From Thauera butanivorans NBRC 103042 (GTDB taxonomy: Bacteria > Pseudomonadota > Gammaproteobacteria > Burkholderiales > Rhodocyclaceae), in assembly GCF_001591165.1 (NCBI RefSeq), contig NZ_BCUG01000016.1, positions 62,001 through 126,000 on the forward strand: a stretch of DNA of 64,000 nt, read 5' to 3'. This document shows, in pieces, positions 56,337-64,000 of this stretch. Made by a program: the position numbers and the translations under genes. How positions within the stretch are numbered: position 1 is the first letter of the stretch; each line of letters begins with the position of its first letter. The notes under the pieces were generated by a model. It made no database searches and was not told where the DNA came from. It saw only the letters and a list, made by a program, of their open reading frames with translations.

Positions 56337-58430
56337 ATGAGCTATCAGGTCCTTGCGCGCAAGTGGCGGCCGAAGTCCTTCGGTACGCTGGTCGGTCAGG
56401 AGCACGTCGTGCGGGCGCTGACGCATGCGCTCGCCACCGGCAGGCTGCACCATGCCTGGCTGTTCACCGGCACCCGCGGCGTCGGCAAGACCACCATCAG
56501 CCGCATCCTGGCCAAGGCGCTGAACTGCGAGACCGGCGTCACCGCCGAGCCCTGCGGCGAATGCGAGGCCTGCCGGGCGATCGACGCCGACCGCTTCCCG
56601 GACTACGTCGAGATGGACGCTGCCTCCAACCGCGGCGTCGACGACATGGCGGCGCTGCTGGACAAGGCGGTGTATGCGCCGGTGCAGGGCCGCTACAAGG
56701 TCTACATGATCGACGAAGTGCACATGCTGACCGGCCACGCCTTCAACGCCATGCTGAAGACGCTGGAAGAGCCGCCCGAGCACGTCAAGTTCATCCTCGC
56801 CACCACCGATCCGCAAAAGATTCCGGTCACGGTGCTGTCGCGCTGCCTGCAGTTCAACCTCAAGCAGATGCCGCCCGGCCACATCGTCGACCACCTCACG
56901 CGCATCCTGCAGGCCGAGGCGGTGCCGTTCGAACCGGGCGCGCTGCGCCACCTCGCCAAGGCCGCCAGCGGCTCGATGCGCGATGCGCTGTCGCTGCTGG
57001 ACCAGTCGATCGCGCATGGCGCCGGCAAGGTCGAGGAGGAGCAGGTCACGCACATGCTCGGCACGGTCGGCGACGACCACCTGTATGCGGTGCTCGATGC
57101 GCTGGCGGCCGGCAGCGTGGCCGGCCTGGTGGCGGTGGCGGACGGCATGGAGGCGCGCAGCCTGTCCTTCGATGCGGCGCTGCAGTCGCTGGCGAGCCTG
57201 TTCCATCGCATCGCGCTTGCGCAGCATGCGCCGGAAGCCATCACGGACGAAGTGGAACGTGCCCGCATCGTCGCCTACGTTGCCGCTTTCGACGCTGAGT
57301 TCCTGCAATTGGCCTACCAGATCGCCATCCACGGCCGCGACGAGCTGCCCTTGGCACCGGACGAATACACCGGCTTCGCGATGACGCTGCTGCGCCTGCA
57401 TGCCTTCCGCCCGGAGCAGCCGGCCGCGCTCGGCAGCCCTGGCGTGGCGCCTGCCGGCAGCGGCCAGGCCCGGGGCCCGGTGGTGCCGGCTGCCGTCCAG
57501 CCGCCGGCGGCATCGCCCCGGGCACCGGCCGGCGAGGCGCCCGAACCGGCGAAGCCGTCGGCGGGGCCGGTTCCGGCAAGCGCGGCCACCGAACCCGGGA
57601 AAGCGGGCGGCGCAGCGCCGCTGCGCGTTGCCGAACTCCGCGTTCCGCGTGCGGCGCAGGCTGCTGCCCCGATCGCCCCTTCCGCGCCGCCTGCGGCCGG
57701 CTCCCGGCCTGCCGAGCCGCCCCCGCCGTCCGCGGACATGCCCCGGTGTGCGGAGCTCGGTGCCGTGCCCGTGCCCGCGCCGGCGCCGTCGGGCGGCGAC
57801 CATGACGTGCCGCCGTGGGAAGAACTGCCGCCCGAGGCCTATGCCGGGGACTATCCCGCCTCTGCGCTTGTGCCGCCGGCCGTGCCGGTCGGTGCCGTGG
57901 TGGCGGGCGCGCGCGAAGCCGGGCCTGCGTCTGCCGTGGCGGCGGTGCAGCCGGGCGAGCCTGTCGCGACCGCGGAGCCGGAAGTGCCGCTGACCGCCGG
58001 GGCCGCAGTGCCGACGGCAACCGGCGGCGACGTGGCCGCCCTGCTGGCGATGGGCGACTGGCGCGGCCTGATCAGGGCGCTCGGCTTGAGCGGCCTGATG
58101 CGCGAACTCGCGCAGCATTGCGAATGGCTCGATTTCGACGATGGCGAGCTGCGTCTGCGGCTGTCGAATGCGCATCGCCACCTGTTCGACATGAACCGCG
58201 CGGCGGCTGAGCGGCTGCAGGACATGCTCGGCAATGCGGCCGGGCGGGCGCTGCGGGTGCGCATCGAAGTCGGCGACATCGCCGGCGAGACGCCGGCCCA
58301 GCGCGACGAGATCGAGCGCCGGGCACGCCATGCCGAGGCGGTCGCGGCGCTCGAGGCCGACCCTTTCGTGCGCGAGCTGATCGAGCGCTTCGATGCGACG
58401 CTGGTCGAGAACAGCGTGAAACCCTTGTGA
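56337..58430 (+). CDS. dnaX: DNA polymerase III subunits tau/gamma
   Basis: A 697-residue clamp-loader subunit. The AAA+ part (1-365) has Walker A GTRGVGKTT, four zinc-binding cysteines (in LNCETG, EPCGECEAC), DEVHML and the sensor TTDPQKIPVTVLSRC. A long Ala/Pro-rich linker (about 365-555) precedes the C-terminal tau domain (GDWRGLIRALGLSGLMRELA) that binds the polymerase. I saw no A-rich slippery site in the linker, so a gamma form by frameshift is not apparent. There is no Shine-Dalgarno site. A TAGAAT -10-like box ends 8 bp before the ATG, so the message may be nearly leaderless. ybaB and recR follow in the standard order. Confidence 0.96.
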   Translation: MSYQVLARKWRPKSFGTLVGQEHVVRALTHALATGRLHHAWLFTGTRGVGKTTISRILAKALNCETGVTAEPCGECEACRAIDADRFPDYVEMDAASNRGVDDMAALLDKAVYAPVQGRYKVYMIDEVHMLTGHAFNAMLKTLEEPPEHVKFILATTDPQKIPVTVLSRCLQFNLKQMPPGHIVDHLTRILQAEAVPFEPGALRHLAKAASGSMRDALSLLDQSIAHGAGKVEEEQVTHMLGTVGDDHLYAVLDALAAGSVAGLVAVADGMEARSLSFDAALQSLASLFHRIALAQHAPEAITDEVERARIVAYVAAFDAEFLQLAYQIAIHGRDELPLAPDEYTGFAMTLLRLHAFRPEQPAALGSPGVAPAGSGQARGPVVPAAVQPPAASPRAPAGEAPEPAKPSAGPVPASAATEPGKAGGAAPLRVAELRVPRAAQAAAPIAPSAPPAAGSRPAEPPPPSADMPRCAELGAVPVPAPAPSGGDHDVPPWEELPPEAYAGDYPASALVPPAVPVGAVVAGAREAGPASAVAAVQPGEPVATAEPEVPLTAGAAVPTATGGDVAALLAMGDWRGLIRALGLSGLMRELAQHCEWLDFDDGELRLRLSNAHRHLFDMNRAAAERLQDMLGNAAGRALRVRIEVGDIAGETPAQRDEIERRARHAEAVAALEADPFVRELIERFDATLVENSVKPL

Positions 58431-58494
58431 ATGGCGGTGGCTTGCCGCCTTCCTTCCCCCAGTTTGAACGATCAATTCCAGTGGAGTAGCCAGC

Positions 58495-58818
58495 ATGATG
58501 AAAGGCGGAATCGCCGGGCTGATGAAGCAGGCCCAGCAGATGCAGGAAAACATGAAGAAGATGCAGGAGCAACTCGCTTCGGTCGAAGTCGAGGGCCAGT
58601 CCGGCGCCGGCATGGTCAAGGTGCTGATGACCTGCAAGTACGACGTGCGCCGCGTGTCGATCGACGATTCGGTGATGGACGACAAGGAAATGCTGGAAGA
58701 TCTGGTCGCCGCCGCGCTGAACGATGCGGTGCGCAAGGTTGAAACCACCACCCAGGAAAAGATGTCGGGCTTCACCGCCGGCCTGAACCTGCCGCCGGGC
58801 ATGAAGCTGCCGTTCTGA
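58495..58818 (+). CDS. ybaB: YbaB/EbfC family nucleoid-associated protein
   Basis: A 107-residue DNA-binding protein of normal size. It starts [23 protein letters not shown], a coiled helix typical of the family, followed by the [17 protein letters not shown] sheet. It forms dimers that bind DNA without cutting it. It lies between dnaX and recR, as in most bacteria. Two adjacent ATG codons (58495 and 58498) are possible starts. Confidence 0.95.
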   Translation: MMKGGIAGLMKQAQQMQENMKKMQEQLASVEVEGQSGAGMVKVLMTCKYDVRRVSIDDSVMDDKEMLEDLVAAALNDAVRKVETTTQEKMSGFTAGLNLPPGMKLPF

Positions 58819-58831
58819 CGGGAGCGGGTGG

Positions 58832-59425
58832 ATGTCGCCTTCCAGCCTCGACGAGCTGATCGAAGCTCTGCGCTGCCTGCCCGGCGTCGGGCCGAAGTCG
58901 GCGCAGCGCATGGCCTACCACCTGCTGCAGCGCGATCAGCGCGGTGCCGCACGGCTGGCCGGTGCGCTCGCCCATGCGCTCGACGTGCTGCGCCACTGCG
59001 AGCGCTGCAACACCTTCAGCGAGGAGGCGGTCTGTGCACGCTGCGCCAACCCGCGCCGCGACGCTTCCTTGCTGTGCGTGGTCGAGATGCCGGCCGATCT
59101 GGCGATGATCGAGCAGACGCAGTCATACAGCGGGATGTACTACGTGCTGATGGGGCGCCTGTCGCCGCTCGACGGCATCGGGCCGAGGGAGCTGCGGCTC
59201 GACAAGCTGATCGCGCGCGCGAGCGACGGCAAGGTCGGGGAGGTCATCCTCGCCACCAACTTCACCAACGAAGGCGAGGCGACCGCCCACACCGTCGCCA
59301 GCCTGCTGTCGGCCCGCGGGCTGAAAGTCAGCCGCCTGTCGCGCGGCGTGCCGGTTGGCGGCGAGCTCGAGCATACCGACACCGGCACGATCGCGCAGGC
59401 GCTGATCGAGCGGCGCTCGGTCTGA
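58832..59425 (+). CDS. recR: Recombination protein RecR
   Basis: A 197-residue recombination mediator working with RecO and RecF at gaps. The N-terminal helix-hairpin-helix ([18 protein letters not shown]), the four-cysteine zinc finger (CERCNTF and [10 protein letters not shown]) and the Toprim domain with [12 protein letters not shown] are all present. It follows ybaB by 13 bp. Confidence 0.97.
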   Translation: MSPSSLDELIEALRCLPGVGPKSAQRMAYHLLQRDQRGAARLAGALAHALDVLRHCERCNTFSEEAVCARCANPRRDASLLCVVEMPADLAMIEQTQSYSGMYYVLMGRLSPLDGIGPRELRLDKLIARASDGKVGEVILATNFTNEGEATAHTVASLLSARGLKVSRLSRGVPVGGELEHTDTGTIAQALIERRSV

Positions 59426-59563
59426 GGCAAGTGGATCGAACGGGTTTTGCGATGCAGCAAAAATGCCGCCGGCGATGGCGCCGCGTCGCATGGATGCCAC
59501 GCGGAAAGCCTTGTTCCCATTGGCGATCCGGCCTTCGTGCTTTCTCTGCTGCGGCGACTTCGC

Positions 59564-59569
59564 TATAAT
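59564..59569 (+). promoter_or_regulatory. -10 element of the petABC promoter
   Basis: A perfect TATAAT, 53 bp before petA in the 196-bp recR-petA gap. No good -35 box is seen at the right distance, so an activator or extended contacts may be needed. Confidence 0.55.
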
Positions 59570-59621
59570 CCCGAAGTTATTTGTATCCAGGTCTTTCGTT
59601 TTCCTTTCAGGGAAGAGGGTC

Positions 59622-60215
59622 ATGAGCGTTGATCAAAAGATGGACAGCAGCCGCCGCACCCTGCTGCTGGCGACATCCGCCGCGGGCGGTGCCGCCGCTG
59701 TGGCAACAGCGGTGCCGTTCGTTGCCAGCCTGACGCCGTCCGAGCGTGCCAAGGCAGCCGGTGCGCCGGTCGAAGTGGATGTGGGCAAGCTCGCTCCGGG
59801 CGAGATGATGACGGTGGAGTGGCGTGGCAAGCCGGTGTGGATCCTGCGCCGCACGCCCGAGATGCTGGCGTCGCTCGACAAGACCGACGAGAAGGTCAGC
59901 GATCCCGCGTCCGACAAGCCGATGCAGCCGGAGTATGCCAAGAACAAGTACCGCTCGATCAAGCCCGAGTATCTGGTCGCGGTCGGCATCTGTACTCACC
60001 TGGGCTGTTCTCCGTCCGAGAAGTTCAAGATGGGTGCCGAGAGTGGCATGGGCGCGGATTGGCCCGGTGGCTTCCTGTGCCCCTGCCACGGTTCGCTTTT
60101 CGACTTGGCCGGCCGCGTCTATAGCAGCATGCCGGCGCCGGACAACCTCGAGATTCCGCCGCACCAGTACCTCGCGGATACCACCATTCTTGTTGGCGAA
60201 GACGGGAAGGCATAA
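59622..60215 (+). CDS. petA: Ubiquinol-cytochrome c reductase iron-sulfur subunit (Rieske)
   Basis: A 197-residue Rieske subunit of the cytochrome bc1 complex. A twin arginine at 11-12 precedes the membrane anchor helix (about 13-36). The [2Fe-2S] ligands are in CTHLGC (about 124-129) and CPCHGS (about 153-158). A short insertion between these motifs is typical of proteobacteria. The ATG at 59622 follows GGAAGAGG. It is followed by petB after 3 bp. Confidence 0.97.
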   Translation: MSVDQKMDSSRRTLLLATSAAGGAAAVATAVPFVASLTPSERAKAAGAPVEVDVGKLAPGEMMTVEWRGKPVWILRRTPEMLASLDKTDEKVSDPASDKPMQPEYAKNKYRSIKPEYLVAVGICTHLGCSPSEKFKMGAESGMGADWPGGFLCPCHGSLFDLAGRVYSSMPAPDNLEIPPHQYLADTTILVGEDGKA

Positions 60216-60218
60216 GCG

Positions 60219-61487
60219 ATGACGACCAAATCCCAGGCTGTGCTGAACTGGATCGACGAGCGTTTCCCGCTGACGTCGTCCATCAAGGGGCACCTCACCG
60301 AATACTACGCCCCGAAAAACTTCAACTTCTGGTACTTCTTCGGTTCGCTGGCGCTGCTGGTGCTGGTGATCCAGATCCTGACCGGCATCTTCCTGGTCAT
60401 GCACTACAAGCCGGATGCGTCGCTGAACGCCGCCGGCGTGCCGGTGGCCTTCGCCAGCGTCGAGTACATCATGCGCGAGGTGCCGGGCGGCTGGCTGATC
60501 CGCTACCTGCACTCGACCGGCGCCTCGGCCTTCTTCATCGTCGTGTACCTGCACATGTTCCGCGGCCTGCTCTACGGTTCCTACCGCAAGCCGCGCGAGT
60601 TGATCTGGATCTTCGGCACGCTGATCTTCCTGGTGCTGATGGCCGAAGCCTTCATGGGCTATCTGCTGCCCTGGGGCCAGATGTCCTTCTGGGGCGCGCA
60701 GGTCATCGTCAACCTGTTCTCGGCGATTCCCGTCATCGGTCCGGACCTGTCGCTGGTCATCCGCGGCGACTACGTCGTTTCCGACGCCACGCTGAACCGC
60801 TTCTTCTCCTTCCACGTCATCGCCGTGCCGCTGGTGCTGATCGGCCTCGTCGTCGCGCACATCATCGCGCTGCACGAAGTCGGCTCGAACAACCCCGACG
60901 GCGTCGAGATCAAGAAGAAGAAGGACGCCAACGGCATCCCGCTGGACGGCATCCCGTTCCACCCGTACTACACCGTCAAGGACATCGTCGGCGTCGTCGC
61001 CTTCCTGTTCTTCTTCAGCGCGGTGGTGTTCTTCGCGCCCGAAGGCGGCGGCTACTTCCTGGAGTTCAACAACTTCATTCCGGCCGACCCGCTGAAGACG
61101 CCGCCGCACATCGCGCCGGTGTGGTACTTCACGCCGTTCTACTCGATCCTGCGCGCGGTCACCTACCCGCTGTTCGGGCTCGACGCCAAGTTCTGGGGCG
61201 TGGTGGCGATGGGCGCGTCGGTGGTGATCATCGCCTTCCTGCCCTGGCTGGACCGCAGCCCGGTGAAGTCGATCCGCTACAAGGGGCCGATCTTCAAGAT
61301 CGCCGTGGCGATCTTCGTGGTGTGCTTCTTCATCCTGGGCTACCTGGGCGTGCTGCCCCCGACCCCGGGCCGTACCCTGGTGTCGCAGATCTGCTCGGTG
61401 CTGTATTTCGCGTTCTTCCTGCTGATGCCGTGGTACAGCAAGCTCGACAAGTGCAAGGCCGAACCGGAAAGGGTGAACTTCAAATGA
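60219..61487 (+). CDS. petB: Cytochrome b of the bc1 complex
   Basis: A 422-residue integral membrane subunit with eight helices, two b-haem sites and the quinol oxidation site. Haem-ligand histidines are in HSTGASAFF and HMFRG on one helix, and in FFSFHVIAVPL and VAHIIALHEVG on the other. The Qo-site sequence PEGGGYF corresponds to the PEWY region and departs from the consensus spelling. The C-terminal subunit-IV-like part is fused, as in proteobacteria. Its stop overlaps the petC start by 4 bp. Confidence 0.97.
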   Translation: MTTKSQAVLNWIDERFPLTSSIKGHLTEYYAPKNFNFWYFFGSLALLVLVIQILTGIFLVMHYKPDASLNAAGVPVAFASVEYIMREVPGGWLIRYLHSTGASAFFIVVYLHMFRGLLYGSYRKPRELIWIFGTLIFLVLMAEAFMGYLLPWGQMSFWGAQVIVNLFSAIPVIGPDLSLVIRGDYVVSDATLNRFFSFHVIAVPLVLIGLVVAHIIALHEVGSNNPDGVEIKKKKDANGIPLDGIPFHPYYTVKDIVGVVAFLFFFSAVVFFAPEGGGYFLEFNNFIPADPLKTPPHIAPVWYFTPFYSILRAVTYPLFGLDAKFWGVVAMGASVVIIAFLPWLDRSPVKSIRYKGPIFKIAVAIFVVCFFILGYLGVLPPTPGRTLVSQICSVLYFAFFLLMPWYSKLDKCKAEPERVNFK

Positions 61488-62239
61488 AAATGCGCGTGAT
61501 CAATTTCGTCAAGCGTGCAGCAGCCGTGCTGCTGTTCGCCCCGGCGCTTACGCTGGCGGCCGACGTCTCGGTGAACCTCGACAAGGCGCCGGTGAGCACC
61601 GAGCCGGCTGCACTGCAGCATGGCGCCAAGCTGTTCGTCAATTACTGTCTGAACTGTCATGGCGCGTCCTACGTGCGCTACAACCAGCTGGAGAACATCG
61701 GCCTGTCCGAGCAGATGATCCGCGACAACCTGTTGTTCACCGGCGAGAAGGTCGGCGATCTGATGAAGATCAGCATGAGCCGCGCCGATGGCACGACCTG
61801 GTTCGGCGCAGCGCCGCCGGATCTGTCGGTGATCGCGCGTTCGCGCGCTTCCGGCGACGGCAGCGGTGCGGACTGGCTCTACACCTATCTGCGCCAGTTC
61901 TACCGCGACGCCGAGCGTCCGACCGGCTGGAACAACGTGATCTTCGAGAACGTCGGCATGCCGCACGTGCTGTGGGAACTGCAGGGCGAGCAGGTGGCCA
62001 AGGTCACCGAGAACGCCGACGGTTCCAAGCATGTCGAGCTGACGCTGGCCAAGCCCGGCAAGCTGTCGGTCGAGGAGTACGACAAGGCCGTGGCCGATCT
62101 GGTCTCCTTCCTCGTCTGGATGGGCGAGCCGGTGGCCGAGAAGCGCAAGGCGATCGGTACCGTCGTGCTGATCTTCCTGGCAGGTTTCTTCGTGCTGGCC
62201 TATGCCCTGAAGAAGAACTACTGGAAGGACATTCATTGA
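61484..62239 (+). CDS. petC: Cytochrome c1 of the bc1 complex
   Basis: A 251-residue c-type cytochrome. It has a signal peptide of about 26 residues, a single haem site C55-L-N-C58-H59, and a C-terminal membrane anchor (about 222-243). The axial methionine lies in the later KISMSRADGT or VGMPHVLWE region. It passes electrons from the Rieske protein to soluble cytochrome c. Last gene of petABC; a strong terminator follows 50 bp after the stop. Confidence 0.96.
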   Translation: MKMRVINFVKRAAAVLLFAPALTLAADVSVNLDKAPVSTEPAALQHGAKLFVNYCLNCHGASYVRYNQLENIGLSEQMIRDNLLFTGEKVGDLMKISMSRADGTTWFGAAPPDLSVIARSRASGDGSGADWLYTYLRQFYRDAERPTGWNNVIFENVGMPHVLWELQGEQVAKVTENADGSKHVELTLAKPGKLSVEEYDKAVADLVSFLVWMGEPVAEKRKAIGTVVLIFLAGFFVLAYALKKNYWKDIH

Positions 62240-62288
62240 TCGGAACCGCAGCCGGCCGCGAGGCCTGTTGATCTAGTCCCATCCCAGA

Positions 62289-62319
62289 CGCACCACGCGA
62301 TCTCGCGTGGTGCGCTTTT
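62289..62319 (+). terminator. Intrinsic terminator of petABC
   Basis: CGCACCACGCG pairs perfectly with CGCGTGGTGCG around ATCT, followed by CTTTTGC. It separates the bc1 operon from sspA. Confidence 0.85.
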
Positions 62320-62347
62320 GCTTCTGCATCCCCGGAGTGGCAACACC

Positions 62348-62944
62348 ATGATGAATCTGTATTCCGGCACGACCGATCCTTTCAGCCATCGCTGCAGGAT
62401 CGTCCTGTTCGAGAAGGGCATGGACTTCGAAGTCATCGACGTCGATCTCTACAACAAGCCTGAAGACATCGCCGTCATCAATCCCTACAACCGCGTGCCG
62501 GTACTGGTCGACCGCGACCTCGTGCTGTACGAGTCGAACATCATCAACGAATACATCGACGAGCGCTTTCCGCACCCGCAACTGATGCCGCCCGACCCGA
62601 TCATGCGCGCACGTGCCCGCCAGCTGCTGCACACTTTTGAGCACGAGCTGTTCTCGCACCTCGAAGCGCTCGAGGCCAACCAGAAGGGTGTGGACAAGGT
62701 GCGTGCCCACGTCCGCGACCATCTCACCCAGCTGGCGCCGATCTTCACCAAGCAGAAGTTCATGCTCGGCGAGGAGTTCTCGATGCTGGACGTTGCCATC
62801 GCGCCGCTGCTGTGGCGCCTGGAACATTACGGCATCGAGCTGCCCAAGGCGGCAGCGCCGCTGATGAAGTACGCCGAGCGCATCTTCAGCCGCCAGGGCT
62901 TCATCGATGCGCTGACGCCTTCCGAGAAGGTCATGCGCCGCTGA
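62348..62944 (+). CDS. sspA: Stringent starvation protein A
   Basis: A 198-residue protein with a glutathione-S-transferase fold that binds RNA polymerase and alters stress and stationary-phase transcription. The beginning MNLYSGTTDPFSHRCRIVLFEKGM and NPYNRVPVLVDRD are typical. It lacks a catalytic GST residue, as usual for SspA. Two adjacent ATGs (62348 and 62351) are possible starts. sspB follows 55 bp later, in the conserved pet-sspA-sspB order. Confidence 0.95.
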   Translation: MMNLYSGTTDPFSHRCRIVLFEKGMDFEVIDVDLYNKPEDIAVINPYNRVPVLVDRDLVLYESNIINEYIDERFPHPQLMPPDPIMRARARQLLHTFEHELFSHLEALEANQKGVDKVRAHVRDHLTQLAPIFTKQKFMLGEEFSMLDVAIAPLLWRLEHYGIELPKAAAPLMKYAERIFSRQGFIDALTPSEKVMRR

Positions 62945-62999
62945 CCGTTCGACCCGCGATGCCCCGTTTCCGGCGCGGGCATCGCCTGATGGAAAGACC

Positions 63000-63485
63000 A
63001 TGAGCACAATATCGACCAAACCCTATCTGCTGCGTGCCATCTGGGAATGGTGCGTCGACCAGGGGTTCACGCCCTATCTCGCCGCCATCGTCGATGGTCA
63101 GACGCGCGTGCCGCCCGGCTATGCCCGCGACGGCCAGATCGTGCTCAATCTGTCGTCCGAGGCCACCGGCCATCTGCAGATGGCCAACGACTACATCAGC
63201 TTCCAGGCCCGTTTCGGCGGTGTCGCCCATTCGCTGGTGATTCCGGTCGCCAACGTGATCGCGATCTATGCCCGTGAGAACGGGCAGGGCATGGCTTTCG
63301 AGCCCGAACTCGAGGAAGGGGACGAGAGCGCACCAGCGCTGGCATCCCTGGACGGCGACGCCCAGGAGCCGGAAGCCGCCGAAGACATGGGCGAAGCGGC
63401 GGCAAAGGCACGCGAGGAAGCGGCGAAACCCGGCGATGGCTCACCGCGGCGCCCGCGGCCTTCGCACCTGACCGTCGTCAAGTAA
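63000..63485 (+). CDS. sspB: ClpXP protease specificity-enhancing factor SspB
   Basis: A 161-residue adaptor that delivers ssrA-tagged proteins to ClpXP. The folded substrate-binding domain is residues 1-100 (KPYLLRAIWEWCVDQGFTPY and FGG). The linker from about 105 is acidic and Ala-rich. The ClpX-binding tail ends in RPSHLTVVK, which matches the conserved C-terminal motif. The bacteriohemerythrin gene starts 9 bp after it. Confidence 0.95.
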   Translation: MSTISTKPYLLRAIWEWCVDQGFTPYLAAIVDGQTRVPPGYARDGQIVLNLSSEATGHLQMANDYISFQARFGGVAHSLVIPVANVIAIYARENGQGMAFEPELEEGDESAPALASLDGDAQEPEAAEDMGEAAAKAREEAAKPGDGSPRRPRPSHLTVVK

Positions 63486-63494
63486 GGAGACACG

Positions 63495-63983
63495 ATGTCC
63501 AGCCTGGAATGGAGCGAAAAGCTCGAGAATGGTCTTGCGCGCATGGACGACACCCATCGCGAGTTCGTCGAGCTGTATACGGCCGTGGCGAGCGCCGCGC
63601 CGGAGAACTTCCTCGCCGCCTACGACGCTTTCGTCGCGCATACCGAAGCGCACTTCGCCCAGGAGAACCGCTGGATGGAAGCGGTGGATTTCCCGGGCTG
63701 CCACCGTGCCGAGCATGAGCGCGTGCTCGCCGTGCTGCACGACATCCGCAAGCGCGTGGCCAATGGCGACATGTTCTTCGCCAGGCGCCTGATCCAGGAG
63801 CTGCCGGCGTGGTTCGAGAACCACACCAACGGCATGGATGCGGCGCTTGCCTTCCATCTCGACAGCGTCGGCTACGATGTCGAGATGGAACGTTTCGTGC
63901 CGGGCGAAGACGGCGGCGAAAAGTCTGCCGCGGGCTGCGCCTGTGCCACGCTGACGGCCGAGAACAAGACCGCCTGCGCCTGA
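63495..63983 (+). CDS. Bacteriohemerythrin
   Basis: A 162-residue four-helix O2-binding protein with a di-iron site. All seven ligands are visible: H21, H53, E57, H70, H74, H110 and D115. An extension of about 30 residues after the fourth helix contains two groups of cysteines (GCACATL and TACA), which ordinary hemerythrins do not have. AAGGAG precedes the ATG. It may share a transcript with sspB. An oxygen storage or sensing role is inferred from the fold. The last 17 bases of the window after it hold nothing recognisable. Confidence 0.92.
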   Translation: MSSLEWSEKLENGLARMDDTHREFVELYTAVASAAPENFLAAYDAFVAHTEAHFAQENRWMEAVDFPGCHRAEHERVLAVLHDIRKRVANGDMFFARRLIQELPAWFENHTNGMDAALAFHLDSVGYDVEMERFVPGEDGGEKSAAGCACATLTAENKTACA

Positions 63984-64000
63984 AGCGGCAGGGATTTCCC

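Noticed and set aside
57430-58000. Programmed frameshift in dnaX to make a gamma subunit
   Set aside because: No A-rich slippery heptamer or downstream stimulatory hairpin found in the linker; the only AAAAG run (near 56815) lies inside the conserved AAA+ region.

Overview
The window is GC-rich chromosomal DNA of a betaproteobacterium, most likely a member of Rhodocyclales close to Thauera, Azoarcus or Aromatoleum. This rests on the housekeeping gene order (ndk-rlmN-pilF-rodZ-ispG-hisS-yfgM-bamB-der, hfq-hflX-hflK-hflC-yjeT-hisZ-purA, petABC-sspA-sspB) combined with assimilatory nitrate genes, a DctPQM TRAP carrier and an acyl-CoA ligase. The genus is inference. I see no insertion sequence, prophage, CRISPR array, integrase or rRNA operon.

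Layout. 1-4.1 kb: the end of a first nitrite reductase set (nirB 3' part, nirD, a formate/nitrite channel, and a PP2C phosphatase fused to a Ser/Thr kinase). 4.1-8.7 kb: nhaR, a small HPF-like protein, a Bax-inhibitor-1 membrane protein, accA and tilS. 8.7-14.6 kb: a divergent C4-dicarboxylate module, with two-component pair dctS/dctR on minus and TRAP transporter dctPQM on plus. 14.8-31.3 kb: DedA protein, ndk, the rlmN-to-der cluster, and the hfq-to-purA cluster. 31.4-31.8 kb: two tandem minus-strand tRNA-Leu(CAG) genes, each with its own promoter and terminator. 31.8-36.9 kb: rnr, rlmB, and a cobalamin riboswitch driving bluB. 37.0-49.1 kb: a complete assimilatory nitrate locus, with a NIT-ANTAR antiterminator (nasR type), nrtA-nrtB-nrtD ABC importer, a second nirB-nirD, and a fused nitrate reductase/flavoprotein. 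49.1-56.2 kb: a GGDEF-EAL sensor, nitroreductase, acyl-CoA synthetase with a striking operator-like palindrome, SRP RNA (ffs), and a ZIP metal transporter preceded by a tiny ORF. 56.3-64 kb: dnaX-ybaB-recR, the cytochrome bc1 operon petABC, sspA-sspB and a bacteriohemerythrin.

How the genes work together. The central theme is nitrate as a nitrogen source: NrtABD imports nitrate, the fused Nas protein reduces it to nitrite using NAD(P)H through built-in flavin domains, and NirBD takes nitrite to ammonium. The upstream region of nrtA carries, in order, two NtrC-type dyads, a sigma-54 promoter, two hairpins with identical AACGGC hexaloops, and an intrinsic terminator overlapping the second hairpin. 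This is the architecture expected for dual control by nitrogen limitation (NtrC) and by nitrate/nitrite (the ANTAR protein encoded next door). The first nir set carries an extra putative regulator, a membrane-anchored phosphatase-kinase fusion beside the nitrite channel. The two nirB copies share blocks of base-for-base identity inside diverged sequence, which suggests gene conversion.
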